Positions 49,609 through 59,129 of a DNA stretch of 64,000 bases are shown here, piece by piece. This DNA comes from Acidobacteriota bacterium (lineage in GTDB: Bacteria; Acidobacteriota; Blastocatellia; Chloracidobacteriales; Chloracidobacteriaceae), in assembly GCA_016208495.1 (NCBI GenBank), contig JACQXX010000083.1:37489-101488 (forward strand), in the 5' to 3' direction. The position numbers and the translations under genes were made by a program. The notes beneath the pieces are model-generated. The model saw nothing but the letters and a program-made list of their open reading frames with translations, did no database searches and had not been told where the DNA came from. The stretch's first letter is position 1. Every line of letters begins with the position of its first letter.

Positions 49609-52374
49609 ATGTCTCCCTGGAAGTTTGCGTCGCTCCCTCGTCGTGCAACCTGGATGTTTTCTGTGGTTGGGTTGTTGATTTTTCTGGCTGGGAATCTGGC
49701 CCTGCTCCGTTCACAGGCATCCGCACCATCTCCCGTTCAAGAAGTAAATCTGCCTGCCAATTTTTCACAAACGCTGGTGGTCAGTGGGATTTCAAACCCA
49801 ACCACCATGGATTTTGCCCCAGATGGCCGCCTGTTTGTTTGCCAGCAGAACGGCAACCTCCGGGTCATTAAAGATGACATCTTATTGACCACACCATTCC
49901 TCACGGTGACGGTGAGTTCAGCGGGGGAACGCGGGTTGATCGGCCTTACATTTGACCCAAATTTTGCCGTCAACCGATTTGTTTATGTGTACTACACCGC
50001 CACATCGCCCACTATTCACAATCGGATCAGTCGCTTTACCGCCAATGGCGACGTAGCGGTTCCAGGCAGTGAGCGGATACTGGTTGACTTGCCGGCCACC
50101 ACCAACACCAACCACAACGGTGGGGCGCTCCATTTCGGGCCGGATGGCAAGTTATATATTGCGGTCGGAGAGGATGGCGTTCCAAGCCGGGCTCAGGATC
50201 TGGCCAATCCCTTTGGGAAAATTCTGCGGATCAATGCTGACGGGACGATTCCAACCGATAACCCATTTTTTAACTCCACCACGGGCATCAGCCGGGCCAT
50301 TTGGGCCTATGGTTTGCGCAATCCGTTTACCTTTGGGTTTCAGCCAGGATCGGTCCGCATGTTTATCAATGATGTCGGGCAAAACACCTGGGAAGAAATC
50401 AACGATGGGATTGTCGGGTCTAATTATGGATGGCCAACCACGGAAGGCGCCACCACCAATCCGCTCTTCCGAAGCCCGATTTACGCCTACCCGCATGGGG
50501 CTGGGACGTTTTCCGGATGTTCGATTATCGGGTCAACCTTTTACAATCCAACCACAGTCCGATTTCCACAACAGTATGTCGGAAGCTACTTCTTTGCAGA
50601 TTACTGCAGTGGGTGGATCAATCGTCTGGATACCCAAAATGGCAATCAGGTCACGAATTTCCATACTGGATTTAGTTCAGCCGTTGATGTGAGGACCTCT
50701 GACGATGGTCGCCTCTATGTGCTCACACGCGGGAACGGCGGCGCGGTCTATCGAATTGACTACAATGGACCAACCCAGGCACCACAAATTACCCAGCAAC
50801 CAGCCAGTCAAACAGTTGCCGTTGGTCAAACAGCCACGTTTACCGTCACGGCCAGTGGCCAGCAGTTGAGTTATCAGTGGCAGAAAAACAGTGCCAATAT
50901 CTCGGGGGCGATCAATGCCAGTTATACCACCCCGGTCACCACGCTCCAGGACAACAATGCACAATTTCGATGTGTGGTTTCCAACGCCGCTGGTACGGCA
51001 ACCAGTGACCCAGCCACTTTAACTGTCGTCAACAGCCAGCCGCCATCACCAACCATTGTGACTCCGACTGTCGGAGCGCTCTATACTGGCGGAGATACTA
51101 TTTTCTATTCCGGCACCGCAACTGACCCGGATGAAGGCACGCTGGCCGGGAGCGCCTTTACGTGGTGGGTTGATTTTCATCACGATACCCACACCCATCC
51201 CCACGTACTGCCAACCACCGGTTCAACCTCAGGTTCATTTGTGATTCCAACCGGTGGTGAAACGGCCAGCAATGTCTGGTATCGGATTTACCTGAGAGTC
51301 ACTGACGCAACTGGGCTTTCAACCACTGTCTTTCGCGAGATCTTTCCACGAACCGCCACGATCACACTGGCTTCAAATCCGTCTGGATTGGCGTTGACGC
51401 TTGATGGGCAACCGGTCACAGCGCCATTCAACTTTGTTGGCGTCGCCGGAATTACACGCACCCTCGGGGTGGTTTCACCGCAAACCGTGGGAGGAACACA
51501 ATATCAGTTTGTTTCCTGGTCAAATGGCGGGGCGGCAACCCAAAACATTTCAACACCATTGATCAACACGACCTATACCGCCAGCTTCCAGGCAGTGCCA
51601 CAGTCACCAACCATTACAACCCACCCGGCGAACCAGACCGTTTCAGTTGGACAGCCGGCCACCTTCACCGTTGTGGCCACGGGAACACCGTCACCGAGCT
51701 ATCAGTGGCAACGCAACAGTGTCAACATCAATGGAGCAACCTCTGCAAGTTATACACTGGCTTCGACATCCGTGAGTGATAACGGGGCTCAGTTCCGCTG
51801 TGTGGTTTCAAATTCACAGGGTTTAGCCACCAGCAATCAAGCCACGTTAACCGTGGTGAGCGGGCCGCAGACATTTGCCATCTCGTCGGATGCGTATGTT
51901 CGAAATGGGTCATTTGCAAATGCCAATTATGGTCGCGTCAACGCCCTGTATGCCAATAACAGCAATTCGGCGGGTGCCGCACGGGTTTCTTACCTGCAGG
52001 TGACACTCCAAAACGTTTCGCCAACCTTTACCTCAGCCAAATTGCGGGTTTACGGCAGATTGCTCAACTCGCTTCAGCGCAACGTCGGTGTTTCAGTCTA
52101 TCCAGTTGCCAGCACCACCTGGCAAGAAACAACCATCACCTGGAACAATCGCCCGGCGGCTGGTGCCACGGCACTTGGGTCGGCTACGATTGTGAATAAC
52201 CAGTTCCGCTGGTATGAATTAGACGTAACCAGCTATGTTCGGTCAGAACTCCAGGCTGGACGGTCAACCATCAGCCTGATGCTTGCCATTCCAGTGCTAA
52301 ACACCAAAACCTACCCCACCTTTAATTCACGCGAAGCCTTGACCAACCGTCCAGAAATTGTGGTGACCTTTTAG
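49609..52374 (+). CDS. Secreted PQQ-type sugar dehydrogenase with two Ig modules, a PKD/REJ-like module and DNRLRE domain
   Basis: A 921-residue paralogue of the preceding dehydrogenase. A signal peptide (MFSVVGLLIFLAGNLALLRSQASA) precedes the GSDH propeller (about residues 45-385, with NHNGGALHFGPDGKLYIAVGED, WAYGLRNPF and NDVGQNTWEEIN). It then has Ig module 1 (ITQQPASQTVAVGQTATFTV), a Fn3/PKD-like module with a His-rich loop (WWVDFHHDTHTHPHV), a short repeat domain (SNPSGLALTLDGQPV), Ig module 2 (TTHPANQTVSVGQPATFTV) and a C-terminal DNRLRE module (SDAYVRNGSFANANYGRV). ATG 49609 follows GAAAGGGTG. The difference from its neighbour is module gain, mostly between the propeller and DNRLRE. 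A strong terminator follows. Confidence 0.88.
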   Translation: MSPWKFASLPRRATWMFSVVGLLIFLAGNLALLRSQASAPSPVQEVNLPANFSQTLVVSGISNPTTMDFAPDGRLFVCQQNGNLRVIKDDILLTTPFLTVTVSSAGERGLIGLTFDPNFAVNRFVYVYYTATSPTIHNRISRFTANGDVAVPGSERILVDLPATTNTNHNGGALHFGPDGKLYIAVGEDGVPSRAQDLANPFGKILRINADGTIPTDNPFFNSTTGISRAIWAYGLRNPFTFGFQPGSVRMFINDVGQNTWEEINDGIVGSNYGWPTTEGATTNPLFRSPIYAYPHGAGTFSGCSIIGSTFYNPTTVRFPQQYVGSYFFADYCSGWINRLDTQNGNQVTNFHTGFSSAVDVRTSDDGRLYVLTRGNGGAVYRIDYNGPTQAPQITQQPASQTVAVGQTATFTVTASGQQLSYQWQKNSANISGAINASYTTPVTTLQDNNAQFRCVVSNAAGTATSDPATLTVVNSQPPSPTIVTPTVGALYTGGDTIFYSGTATDPDEGTLAGSAFTWWVDFHHDTHTHPHVLPTTGSTSGSFVIPTGGETASNVWYRIYLRVTDATGLSTTVFREIFPRTATITLASNPSGLALTLDGQPVTAPFNFVGVAGITRTLGVVSPQTVGGTQYQFVSWSNGGAATQNISTPLINTTYTASFQAVPQSPTITTHPANQTVSVGQPATFTVVATGTPSPSYQWQRNSVNINGATSASYTLASTSVSDNGAQFRCVVSNSQGLATSNQATLTVVSGPQTFAISSDAYVRNGSFANANYGRVNALYANNSNSAGAARVSYLQVTLQNVSPTFTSAKLRVYGRLLNSLQRNVGVSVYPVASTTWQETTITWNNRPAAGATALGSATIVNNQFRWYELDVTSYVRSELQAGRSTISLMLAIPVLNTKTYPTFNSREALTNRPEIVVTF

Positions 52375-52380
52375 AATTCG

Positions 52381-52467
52381 GGTTCAGGGTTCAGGGTTCA
52401 GGGTTCAGGGTTCAGGGTTCAGGGTTCAGGGTTCAGGGTTCAGGGTTCAGGGTTCAGGGTTCAGGGT
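52381..52467. repeat. Tandem heptamer array, TTCAGGG (about 12 units), with facing partial arm
   Basis: An uninterrupted 7-bp period for 87 bases begins right after the dehydrogenase stop codon. It shares the flank GGTTCAGGGTTTTCGAAA with the array upstream of polA. Complementary CCCTGAA words at about 52642-52669 form the opposite arm across the terminator. Confidence 0.95.
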
Positions 52468-52486
52468 TTTCGAAATTGAGATAAAA

Positions 52487-52535
52487 ACCCAAACCCCGCA
52501 CGATCAGATTTTGATCGTGCGGGGTTTGGGTATTT
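52487..52535. terminator. Very strong bidirectional terminator
   Basis: A perfect 20-bp stem (52487-52506 with 52512-52531) with a five-base loop is flanked by A-run and ATTTT. It lies between convergent genes (dehydrogenase + and radical SAM -). Confidence 0.93.
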
Positions 52536-52695
52536 TCCCGTGATGTCATGTTTCATTCAATTCCGGGATTTCAGGTCAGGTCATCTTCGCTCCTTATGTC
52601 CTTTTACTGAAAGCTAAATCATTGAAAAAATTGTATTTCCCTGAACCCTGAACCCAATACCCTGAACCCTAACTGGTATTACTTTCCCGCTGGCT

Positions 52696-54582
52696 TTACA
52701 CCCGTAGTTTGGCGGCAGCGGCAATCGTGTTGAGCGACGCGAACGAAGATTGCACCGTCGAGGTCATCCGCCCAAGTTGCACCAACTGGTTGACGGCATT
52801 ACTGATCGCACCGTCTTTTTCGTCGCAAACAGCACATCGGGTACAGGCATCAGCCGCCGGACAGGGTGGTGTGGTCCGCGAAGCCACCGCCCGGTTGTAT
52901 TCCTTGAGCAAGAATTCGCGGCTCAGGCCGTTGTCAATCATATCTGAAGCCAGGATCTCATCCACTCCCTTGCGACGCAACGTGTAGAAATCAATATCCA
53001 GATCCGTCATTCGCAGCGCCTGTTTAAAGTTTCGCAGCCGGTCGTTTTCAATCAGGAATTGCGAGAGTCGCCGATCTCCAAGGCTGAGCATGGTCTGCTG
53101 ATAGGCAATGCGGGACGACATGGCGCGGACTTCCACATTTTTGATTTTGGGCAACTCACGGGTCAGGTACTGGATTTTCTTGTCCAGTTGTTTTTCAGGA
53201 ATCATCGGCTCCCACTGGAGCGGGGTATGCGGCTTTGGCACAAACCCATTGAGCGATACCACCACCCGGCCAACCCGACCAAAGCGACGGCCTTCATCCA
53301 CCATCAATTGTCGGACACGCCGGGTGAGATCCACAATCGCTTCGATATCCTCCTGCTCTTCGGTCGGAAGTCCAACCATCATATAGAGTTTCAGGTTCAG
53401 GATACCGCGATTGAAAATGCGCTGGCAGATATCCAGGATTTCCTCATCGGTCAGGTTCTTGTTAATGGCCCGGCGCAACCGGTAAGACCCGGTTTCCGGG
53501 GCCACCGCAATTGTCTGGTCACAGCTTTCAACCAGGGCATCGAGTAATTCATCGGTAATCTGATCAAGCCGGAGACTGGAAACCGAAATTCGGTACTCCA
53601 TTTCCCGCAAGCCGCCGAGCAACGTGGTGATTTCCGGATGGTCACACACCGCCGTGGCAACCAGACCGATTTCGTCCGTATGCGGACGGGCACGTGATGC
53701 CCGGTCGAGCAGATTTTCAGCCGCAAACACACGCGGCGGCAAATAACTAAACCCTGCCCAGCAAAACCGGCACCCCATTGAGCAACCACGCGAAATTTCC
53801 ATCATAAACCGGTTGGACATTTCGGTGTGCGGCGTCAGGATGAGCGATTCAGGAACGAAATTGACATATTCCGGCGCATCCTTGATTTTTGATTCCTGTT
53901 TGCGCATCGCCGCTCGAACCCGGAGGACCCGCCGCGGCGCCCGTCCTTTGGGAACAATGTCTGCAATCGTGCCATCGTCGTTGTACTCGACATCATAAAA
54001 AGACGGCACATAAAACCCTGGTTCATAGCTCAATCGTTCGAGCAACTCGGCTCGTGACGAAGATTGCTCAATAAATTCAACCAGTTGCGGGACCAGGCCC
54101 TCGCCTTCGCCGACACAGACCACGTCCACGAAATCAGCAATCGGCTCTGGATTCAAAAACGTAGCAGCCCCGCCGACCACAATGAGCGGGTCACTCTCGG
54201 TTCGCTCTTCACGCAAAACCGGGATTCCAGCCAGCCGAAGCATGGTTGGCACATTGAGGTAATCGGTTTCAAAGGAGATTGAAAAGGCCAGAACGTCAAA
54301 TTCGTTGACTGGAGTCTGGGATTCAAGCGTCACTAGCGGCAGACGAGCACGCTCCATATCCTCCAAAATATCACGATCTGGCAGAAAGGCACGTTCACAG
54401 GTGACCGTTTCATAGAGGTTAAAGAGCTTGTAAACCGCCTGAAACCCAAGGTTTGACATGGCAATGTAGTAGGTATTGGCATAGGCCAGCGCCACATTCA
54501 GCCCCAGGCCAAGCGGCTTGCGCAGGGTGCCGGTTTCACTTTTGAGGAGCTGCTGGTGATGTTCCCGAACTCGATGAGACAT
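52696..54582 (-). CDS. B12-binding-type radical SAM protein (TIGR03960-like)
   Basis: A 628-residue radical SAM protein. The N-terminal half resembles a cobalamin-binding Rossmann domain (VNEFDVLAFSISFETDYLNVPTMLRLAGIP, VVGGAATFLNPEPIADFVDVVCVGEGE). The [4Fe-4S] cluster motif CxxxCxxC is Cys267, Cys271 and Cys274 (RGCSMGCRFCW). A C-terminal Cys cluster (CPAADACTRCAVC) may bind a second cluster. This matches the family that is often fused or adjacent to a DUF2344 protein; no such neighbour is present here. The substrate is unknown; tRNA or ribosome modification has been suggested for relatives. There is no good ribosome site before ATG 54582. Confidence 0.85.
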   Translation of the reverse strand: MSHRVREHHQQLLKSETGTLRKPLGLGLNVALAYANTYYIAMSNLGFQAVYKLFNLYETVTCERAFLPDRDILEDMERARLPLVTLESQTPVNEFDVLAFSISFETDYLNVPTMLRLAGIPVLREERTESDPLIVVGGAATFLNPEPIADFVDVVCVGEGEGLVPQLVEFIEQSSSRAELLERLSYEPGFYVPSFYDVEYNDDGTIADIVPKGRAPRRVLRVRAAMRKQESKIKDAPEYVNFVPESLILTPHTEMSNRFMMEISRGCSMGCRFCWAGFSYLPPRVFAAENLLDRASRARPHTDEIGLVATAVCDHPEITTLLGGLREMEYRISVSSLRLDQITDELLDALVESCDQTIAVAPETGSYRLRRAINKNLTDEEILDICQRIFNRGILNLKLYMMVGLPTEEQEDIEAIVDLTRRVRQLMVDEGRRFGRVGRVVVSLNGFVPKPHTPLQWEPMIPEKQLDKKIQYLTRELPKIKNVEVRAMSSRIAYQQTMLSLGDRRLSQFLIENDRLRNFKQALRMTDLDIDFYTLRRKGVDEILASDMIDNGLSREFLLKEYNRAVASRTTPPCPAADACTRCAVCDEKDGAISNAVNQLVQLGRMTSTVQSSFASLNTIAAAAKLRV

Positions 54583-54589
54583 AAAATCT

Positions 54590-54812
54590 AAGAATAAAGA
54601 ATGTGGTTAGTGGTTAGTGGTTAGTACTACAGTGAGGTTTTGGTTTTGAATCTTGGGTTTGAGCCCAGGAACTGGGCTCCGAGCCGTTACCTACTTCGCA
54701 GGCTAAAACTCCAGACTTCGTTGTAGTATTAGTGTTTAGAAATCAATGCTTTCGAAGAAGAACCAAAAGCTAACCACTAACCACTAAATGGTTTCTTCAT
54801 TCTTCATTCAAA
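54590..54812. repeat. Inverted word-array element (TTAGTGG type), copy B, with a nested 106-bp insertion
   Basis: TGGTTAG words (54602-54624) face CTAACCACTAACCAC (54769-54783), and the reverse complement matches the element in the nrdAB spacer. Inside the left arm is an insertion (about 54625-54730) with its own termini, ACTACAGTGAGGTTTTGG and CCAGACTTCGTTGTAGT. It looks like a small mobile element inserted in a repeat. Confidence 0.75.
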
Positions 54813-54817
54813 AGGGG

Positions 54818-55186
54818 TTATGCCCGGCGCAGGTAATACAGCTCCAGGGCTTTGACCGTGTTTTGCAAGATCAACCGGATGTCGGCGCCTTCACGGCCAC
54901 CTTCTTTGGGATCAGTGTTGAGTTTGCAGCTTACAGTTCCTTCGGCATCCATCAAACAATCCACGTTGCCGTCTTTGGTTTTCACTTCAACCAACCCGCC
55001 CAACACATCCTGATTGATGACAACAACATAGTCCAAGGAGCCAAATGAATAGATCAATTCATCACCCGCCCGATGGGGCGAGGTGCGATGATCCTGCCAG
55101 AGGCGCACAATGGATTCATACAAGGCTTTCAGCTCCGCAGCGTACTCGCCCGTGAACAAACAGTCAGCCGTTGATTCTTTGGCCAC
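54818..55186 (-). CDS. Small conserved-looking cytoplasmic protein of unknown function
   Basis: A 122-residue soluble protein beginning MAKESTADCLFTGEYAAELKALYESIVRLW. It has a beta-rich middle (ELIYSFGSLDYVVVINQDVLGGLVEVKTKDG) and a C-terminal helix (LILQNTVKALELYYLRRA). It resembles no family I can name; a roadblock or profilin-like fold is a guess. The GTG at 55186 is better placed (GGA eight bases upstream) than the in-frame GTG at 55192. It lies between the propeller kinase and the radical SAM gene on the same strand. Confidence 0.65.
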   Translation of the reverse strand: MAKESTADCLFTGEYAAELKALYESIVRLWQDHRTSPHRAGDELIYSFGSLDYVVVINQDVLGGLVEVKTKDGNVDCLMDAEGTVSCKLNTDPKEGGREGADIRLILQNTVKALELYYLRRA

Positions 55187-55280
55187 AACCACTTTCCTTT
55201 TTTGATTGAAATGACTCAGTGAAAAACTGACTTGAGTGAAGGATCAGACATTATCTTGGTTTCACCTGATCTGAACAAGC

Positions 55281-58200
55281 TCAATCTGCAACTTCGTGTG
55301 GCCAAACCTTCGAATCCCGCGGCTGAGCCTGATGCAGCAGCGCCTGGAAGCGGGCTTCGTTCCCGGTTTGAATCGCCAATTCAATTGCGTCTTTCCACAA
55401 TTGAAGCTCCGGATTGGTGTCAGCCGGGATTGATTTGAGCAACCGGCGCAAGGCGGTCACTTCAAAAATCTCAAGGCTGGCCAGTTCGTTGAGAAATGGC
55501 CTCAGGATTTCGAACGCCCCCGCCGAAAGCGCCAGATCTTCGGGTTCACCCATCACAAGTTGCACCGGAGCCGCGCTTTGCTGAGCGCGGGCGACGTTGG
55601 GCAACACCATCCAAAACAAAGCACCTTTGCTGATTTCAGATTCAACCCCGATAGTGCCGCCATGGGCTTCAATTGCCAGTTTGCAAAAGGCCAACCCTAA
55701 ACCCGTTGACCGGACGCTGCCTGACGCCCGGGCCTGAACCTGACCATAGGGCTCGAAAATCAGCGCCTGTTTTTCCTTTGGGATCCCTTCGCCGCTATCC
55801 TGAATCGTGAGCCGGAGTCTGTCAGTTGTTTCCAGCACTCCTTTCAACGTAATTGTCCCACCAACCGGCGTGAATTTAATCGCATTGGTCAGTAAGTTGA
55901 CGATAACGCGGCGCAAAATGGCTTCATCCACCTGAACTTCAAGTGTTTCATCAACTTCGATTTCAAAAACCTGGCCTTTGTTTTTGCGCAAAAAGTCAAC
56001 GTCATCAATGGCTTGATGAAAAATATCTGCCAGCCGGCACACCTGACGATTAAGTTCAAATTTGGCATCTTGAAATTTCTGAACGTCCAGAATATTGAGC
56101 ACCAGATAGAGCATTTGCGTGGCAAACCGCTTGATCTGCTGCAGCCTTTGTTCGAGTGGCTTGTCAATACCGTCGTGCAAAATCGCGCTCAAGGGGTTTT
56201 TCAAATCATGCACGATCATGCTCATCATGGCCTGTTTATACCGGTCCAGTTCCATCAGCTTTTGATTGGCTTGACTGAGTTCGAGCGTGCGTTCCTGGAC
56301 CTGCGTTTCAAGCACCACCCGTTGGCGCTCTGAAATGACCAGTCGAATCACGGGTACCGCCAGCAAAATCAAAATGCCGGTAGTGTAAAAAATCAGCCTT
56401 GCCCACCAGGTTTTCCACCAGGGAGGCAAAATCACGACTTTTAACATTGGGCCGGCTTCATTCCAGACCCCATCATTGTTGGCGGCTTTGACCCGAAAGG
56501 TATATTCGCCATGTTCGAGATTGGTAAACGTGGCACGCCGGTTTTTAGCATCCGTAACAATCCAGTCGTTGTACAACCCTTCAAGCTTATAGGCATACTG
56601 GTTGTCTTCGGGCTGTTTGAAATTGAGCGCGCTAAACTCAATGGTAAATAGATTATCCGTATGCCGCAGCACCAGTGTTTCCAGCAGATTGATCTGAGTT
56701 GGAAGTGTTGAGTGGGCACGGATTGGCTGAATTTGATTTCCCAACAAAAATTCGGTCAAAACCACAGATGGCGGCATCGGATTTTGAGTAACTTCCTCTG
56801 GGCGAAATGAAACAACTCCTTCCGGAGTGCCGAAATACAACCTGCCGCCTTTTCCAAAGCAGACAACCCCGCGATCCAGCAATTCGTGAGGTAAACCGTC
56901 ATTTTTTCCAAATCGCAGCGTGTGTCCGGTCCGTGGGTCAAATCGAAATAGTCCCTTGATGGTTCCAACCCATAAAGTTCTGGAAACATCCTCCACAACG
57001 GACATAATCGCAAACTCCGCCAGACCGGTTTCAACCGGCACCCGACTCAGTTTCCCGGTTGCCGGGTCAATCCAGCAGAGCCCGGCACGAGTTCCAACCC
57101 AGATCAACCCGGTTGATGCCCGGTACAAACAATCAATAAATTCATGGTTGATGCTGGCTGGATTATTTGGATCGTGCAGATATCGGGTCATCTGTCCAGT
57201 GGAGAGATCAAGCCGGTTTAGCCCGGAACCAGTGCCAACCCAAATAGTTCCATCCGGCCCTTCAGCCAGGGCTTCGATCATGTCGGAGCTGAGGGAATTG
57301 GGATCATCTGGACGGTGACGATAGGCCGTGAACACCGCTTTGGGCTGATCAGAGGTGGAGTCAGCCAGTGCATACAGGCCCTGATACGTGCCGACCCAGA
57401 TCGTCCCGCGCGCATCTTCGAGTAAGGCCAAAATAGCATTGTTTCCAAGACTTTGTGGATCTTTTGGATCACGACGGTAATTGGTAAACACCGTCCGGTT
57501 CGATTGGTATCGTCCGAGAAAGAGCCCGCTGCTAATCGTACCGACCCACAGCCTGCCGCGTGAATCAGTGATGAGGGTTGAAATATCGTCAGCCTGTAAG
57601 GCAGTTGGGTCGCCAGGTTTGGGCTGGTAGCGAATATAGCCCGGTTGAGAGAAGGTATCGGCTGCTGGGACAATCTTTGTCAGACCAGAACCGCCAACCC
57701 AGATTGACCCATCTGGATCTTCCGCCACGCCCGTCACAAATCCTTCGGGGAGGCTCGGGACGTCGCCAGGATGATGGCGATACAGATGAAAAGCTGATTT
57801 TGCTGGATCGTATTTCAGCAAACCACCTTCCAGATTCGCAATCCAGATCAATCCCTGTTGATCCTGACACATGGCCATTGAGGTACCAGAGGTCGGGCTA
57901 AACGGATTGCCAGGGTCAGATACCAAACTTAAAAAGCGGGGGTTTGGCAGATCCCGTTCATCCCGACGCAGGCAGCACACACCTTGATCCCGACAGCAAA
58001 GCCAGAGATTCCCCTGGGCATCTTCGGACAGATCAAAAACCACGTCCACTTCAAGCCCGGTGTTTCGGGTCGCGTCATAAGGAAACTGAATGAAGGCCGG
58101 CTGCGCTTTGGACAATTCGGTCGCTGGAATTTTCGAAAGCCCTCCGCCACCCCAGGTGCCAATCCAGAGGTTTCCCTCCCGATCAAGCAAAAAGCTATAG

Positions 58201-58976
58201 ATTTCATTATCCGGCAGGCTGGTGGGTACGCTGGCATCGTGCAGAAAGCGCTCAAACCGTGGTGGATTTTCAGAAATCATCCGGTTCAGCCCCAGTCGTG
58301 TGCCAACCCATAACGTCCCGGCCTGGTCCCGAACAATAGACGTCACCCGGCTGTGGCTCAGGCTGTCCGGATTTTTCGGATCGGCTCGAAATGATGTAAA
58401 CCGAATACTTTCAACGGTTTTACCATCCCAGACAATTTTATCAAGCCCACCAACGTTCCCAATCCACAACGCACCTTGCGGGTCTTCATACAACTGGTAA
58501 ATCCGGTTATCACTTAACCCGCTTGATTGAGTTGGATCCGGCTGAAAAACGTGAAAGGTCTCGGTATAGCGGTCAAAGAGATGTAACCCGCCATTTTTGG
58601 TGCCAACCCAGACGTTTCCGTGACGGTCTTCAAACAAAGTAGTGATTGAACCATCCTGTAAGCTCTTTTTCTTTTTGGGGTTTGGGAGAAAAACCTTGAA
58701 AGTGTATCCATCATAGCGGTTCAGGCCGCTTTCCGTTCCCACCCACAAATATCCGACATGATCGCGGAGCACGCAGGTCACAATCTGGCTGGAAAGCCCC
58801 TGGTCAACTCCAAACCGGTCAAACCGAAAAGCAACGAGCTGAGCCTGGACGGTGAGGGGAAGCAGCAAAAATACCAGGTAGAAACTGGTCAGGTAAAAAG
58901 TGAATGAACACACCATTTCCCAGGTCCGATCAACCGGGGCCATCACAAAGCGCATTTGAACAGTCTGGTTGGCCAT
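55281..58976 (-). CDS. Beta-propeller sensor histidine kinase (two-component regulator propeller type)
   Basis: A 1231-residue sensor. It has an N-terminal signal/anchor (FYLTSFYLVFLLLPLTVQAQ), two seven-bladed Reg_prop propellers (about residues 50-770), a Y_Y_Y module (LFTIEFSALNF to GEYTFRVKAANNDG), one transmembrane helix (ARLIFYTTGILILLAVPVI), a coiled coil, HisKA with His923 (IVHDLKNPL) and HATPase_c (NAIKFTP, DSGEGIP, STGLGLAFCK). It has no GAF domain, unlike the kinase at 9.8 kb, and about 100 extra C-terminal residues (FLNELASLEIFEVTALRRLL and after) form an unassigned helical domain. ATG 58976 follows AGAAGG. It is 153 bases downstream of a receiver-GGDEF gene on the same strand, its likely partner. 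Confidence 0.93.
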   Translation of the reverse strand: MANQTVQMRFVMAPVDRTWEMVCSFTFYLTSFYLVFLLLPLTVQAQLVAFRFDRFGVDQGLSSQIVTCVLRDHVGYLWVGTESGLNRYDGYTFKVFLPNPKKKKSLQDGSITTLFEDRHGNVWVGTKNGGLHLFDRYTETFHVFQPDPTQSSGLSDNRIYQLYEDPQGALWIGNVGGLDKIVWDGKTVESIRFTSFRADPKNPDSLSHSRVTSIVRDQAGTLWVGTRLGLNRMISENPPRFERFLHDASVPTSLPDNEIYSFLLDREGNLWIGTWGGGGLSKIPATELSKAQPAFIQFPYDATRNTGLEVDVVFDLSEDAQGNLWLCCRDQGVCCLRRDERDLPNPRFLSLVSDPGNPFSPTSGTSMAMCQDQQGLIWIANLEGGLLKYDPAKSAFHLYRHHPGDVPSLPEGFVTGVAEDPDGSIWVGGSGLTKIVPAADTFSQPGYIRYQPKPGDPTALQADDISTLITDSRGRLWVGTISSGLFLGRYQSNRTVFTNYRRDPKDPQSLGNNAILALLEDARGTIWVGTYQGLYALADSTSDQPKAVFTAYRHRPDDPNSLSSDMIEALAEGPDGTIWVGTGSGLNRLDLSTGQMTRYLHDPNNPASINHEFIDCLYRASTGLIWVGTRAGLCWIDPATGKLSRVPVETGLAEFAIMSVVEDVSRTLWVGTIKGLFRFDPRTGHTLRFGKNDGLPHELLDRGVVCFGKGGRLYFGTPEGVVSFRPEEVTQNPMPPSVVLTEFLLGNQIQPIRAHSTLPTQINLLETLVLRHTDNLFTIEFSALNFKQPEDNQYAYKLEGLYNDWIVTDAKNRRATFTNLEHGEYTFRVKAANNDGVWNEAGPMLKVVILPPWWKTWWARLIFYTTGILILLAVPVIRLVISERQRVVLETQVQERTLELSQANQKLMELDRYKQAMMSMIVHDLKNPLSAILHDGIDKPLEQRLQQIKRFATQMLYLVLNILDVQKFQDAKFELNRQVCRLADIFHQAIDDVDFLRKNKGQVFEIEVDETLEVQVDEAILRRVIVNLLTNAIKFTPVGGTITLKGVLETTDRLRLTIQDSGEGIPKEKQALIFEPYGQVQARASGSVRSTGLGLAFCKLAIEAHGGTIGVESEISKGALFWMVLPNVARAQQSAAPVQLVMGEPEDLALSAGAFEILRPFLNELASLEIFEVTALRRLLKSIPADTNPELQLWKDAIELAIQTGNEARFQALLHQAQPRDSKVWPHEVAD

Positions 58977-59009
58977 AGAAAAACCTTCTGAAGCGGGAGC
59001 CGTCAAATA

Positions 59010-59110
59010 ATACCGAATGATGAAGGGTCAACACGGAACTATAAAAAAGCTAAATATCTGTTTATCAATCAGATAGCTATTTCATAATTCATCATTCATC
59101 GTTCATAACT
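59010..59110. repeat. AATTCAT/AATGATGAA words between the kinase and receiver-GGDEF genes
   Basis: GAATGATGAAGGG near 59015 faces CATAATTCATCATTCATCGTTCAT at 59083-59106. An inner hairpin TATCTG-TTTATCAAT-CAGATA at 59055-59075 may end the upstream transcript. It is the weakest member of the inverted-word family. Confidence 0.5.
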
Positions 59111-59129
59111 TTCGACAGAAGGAAACCGG

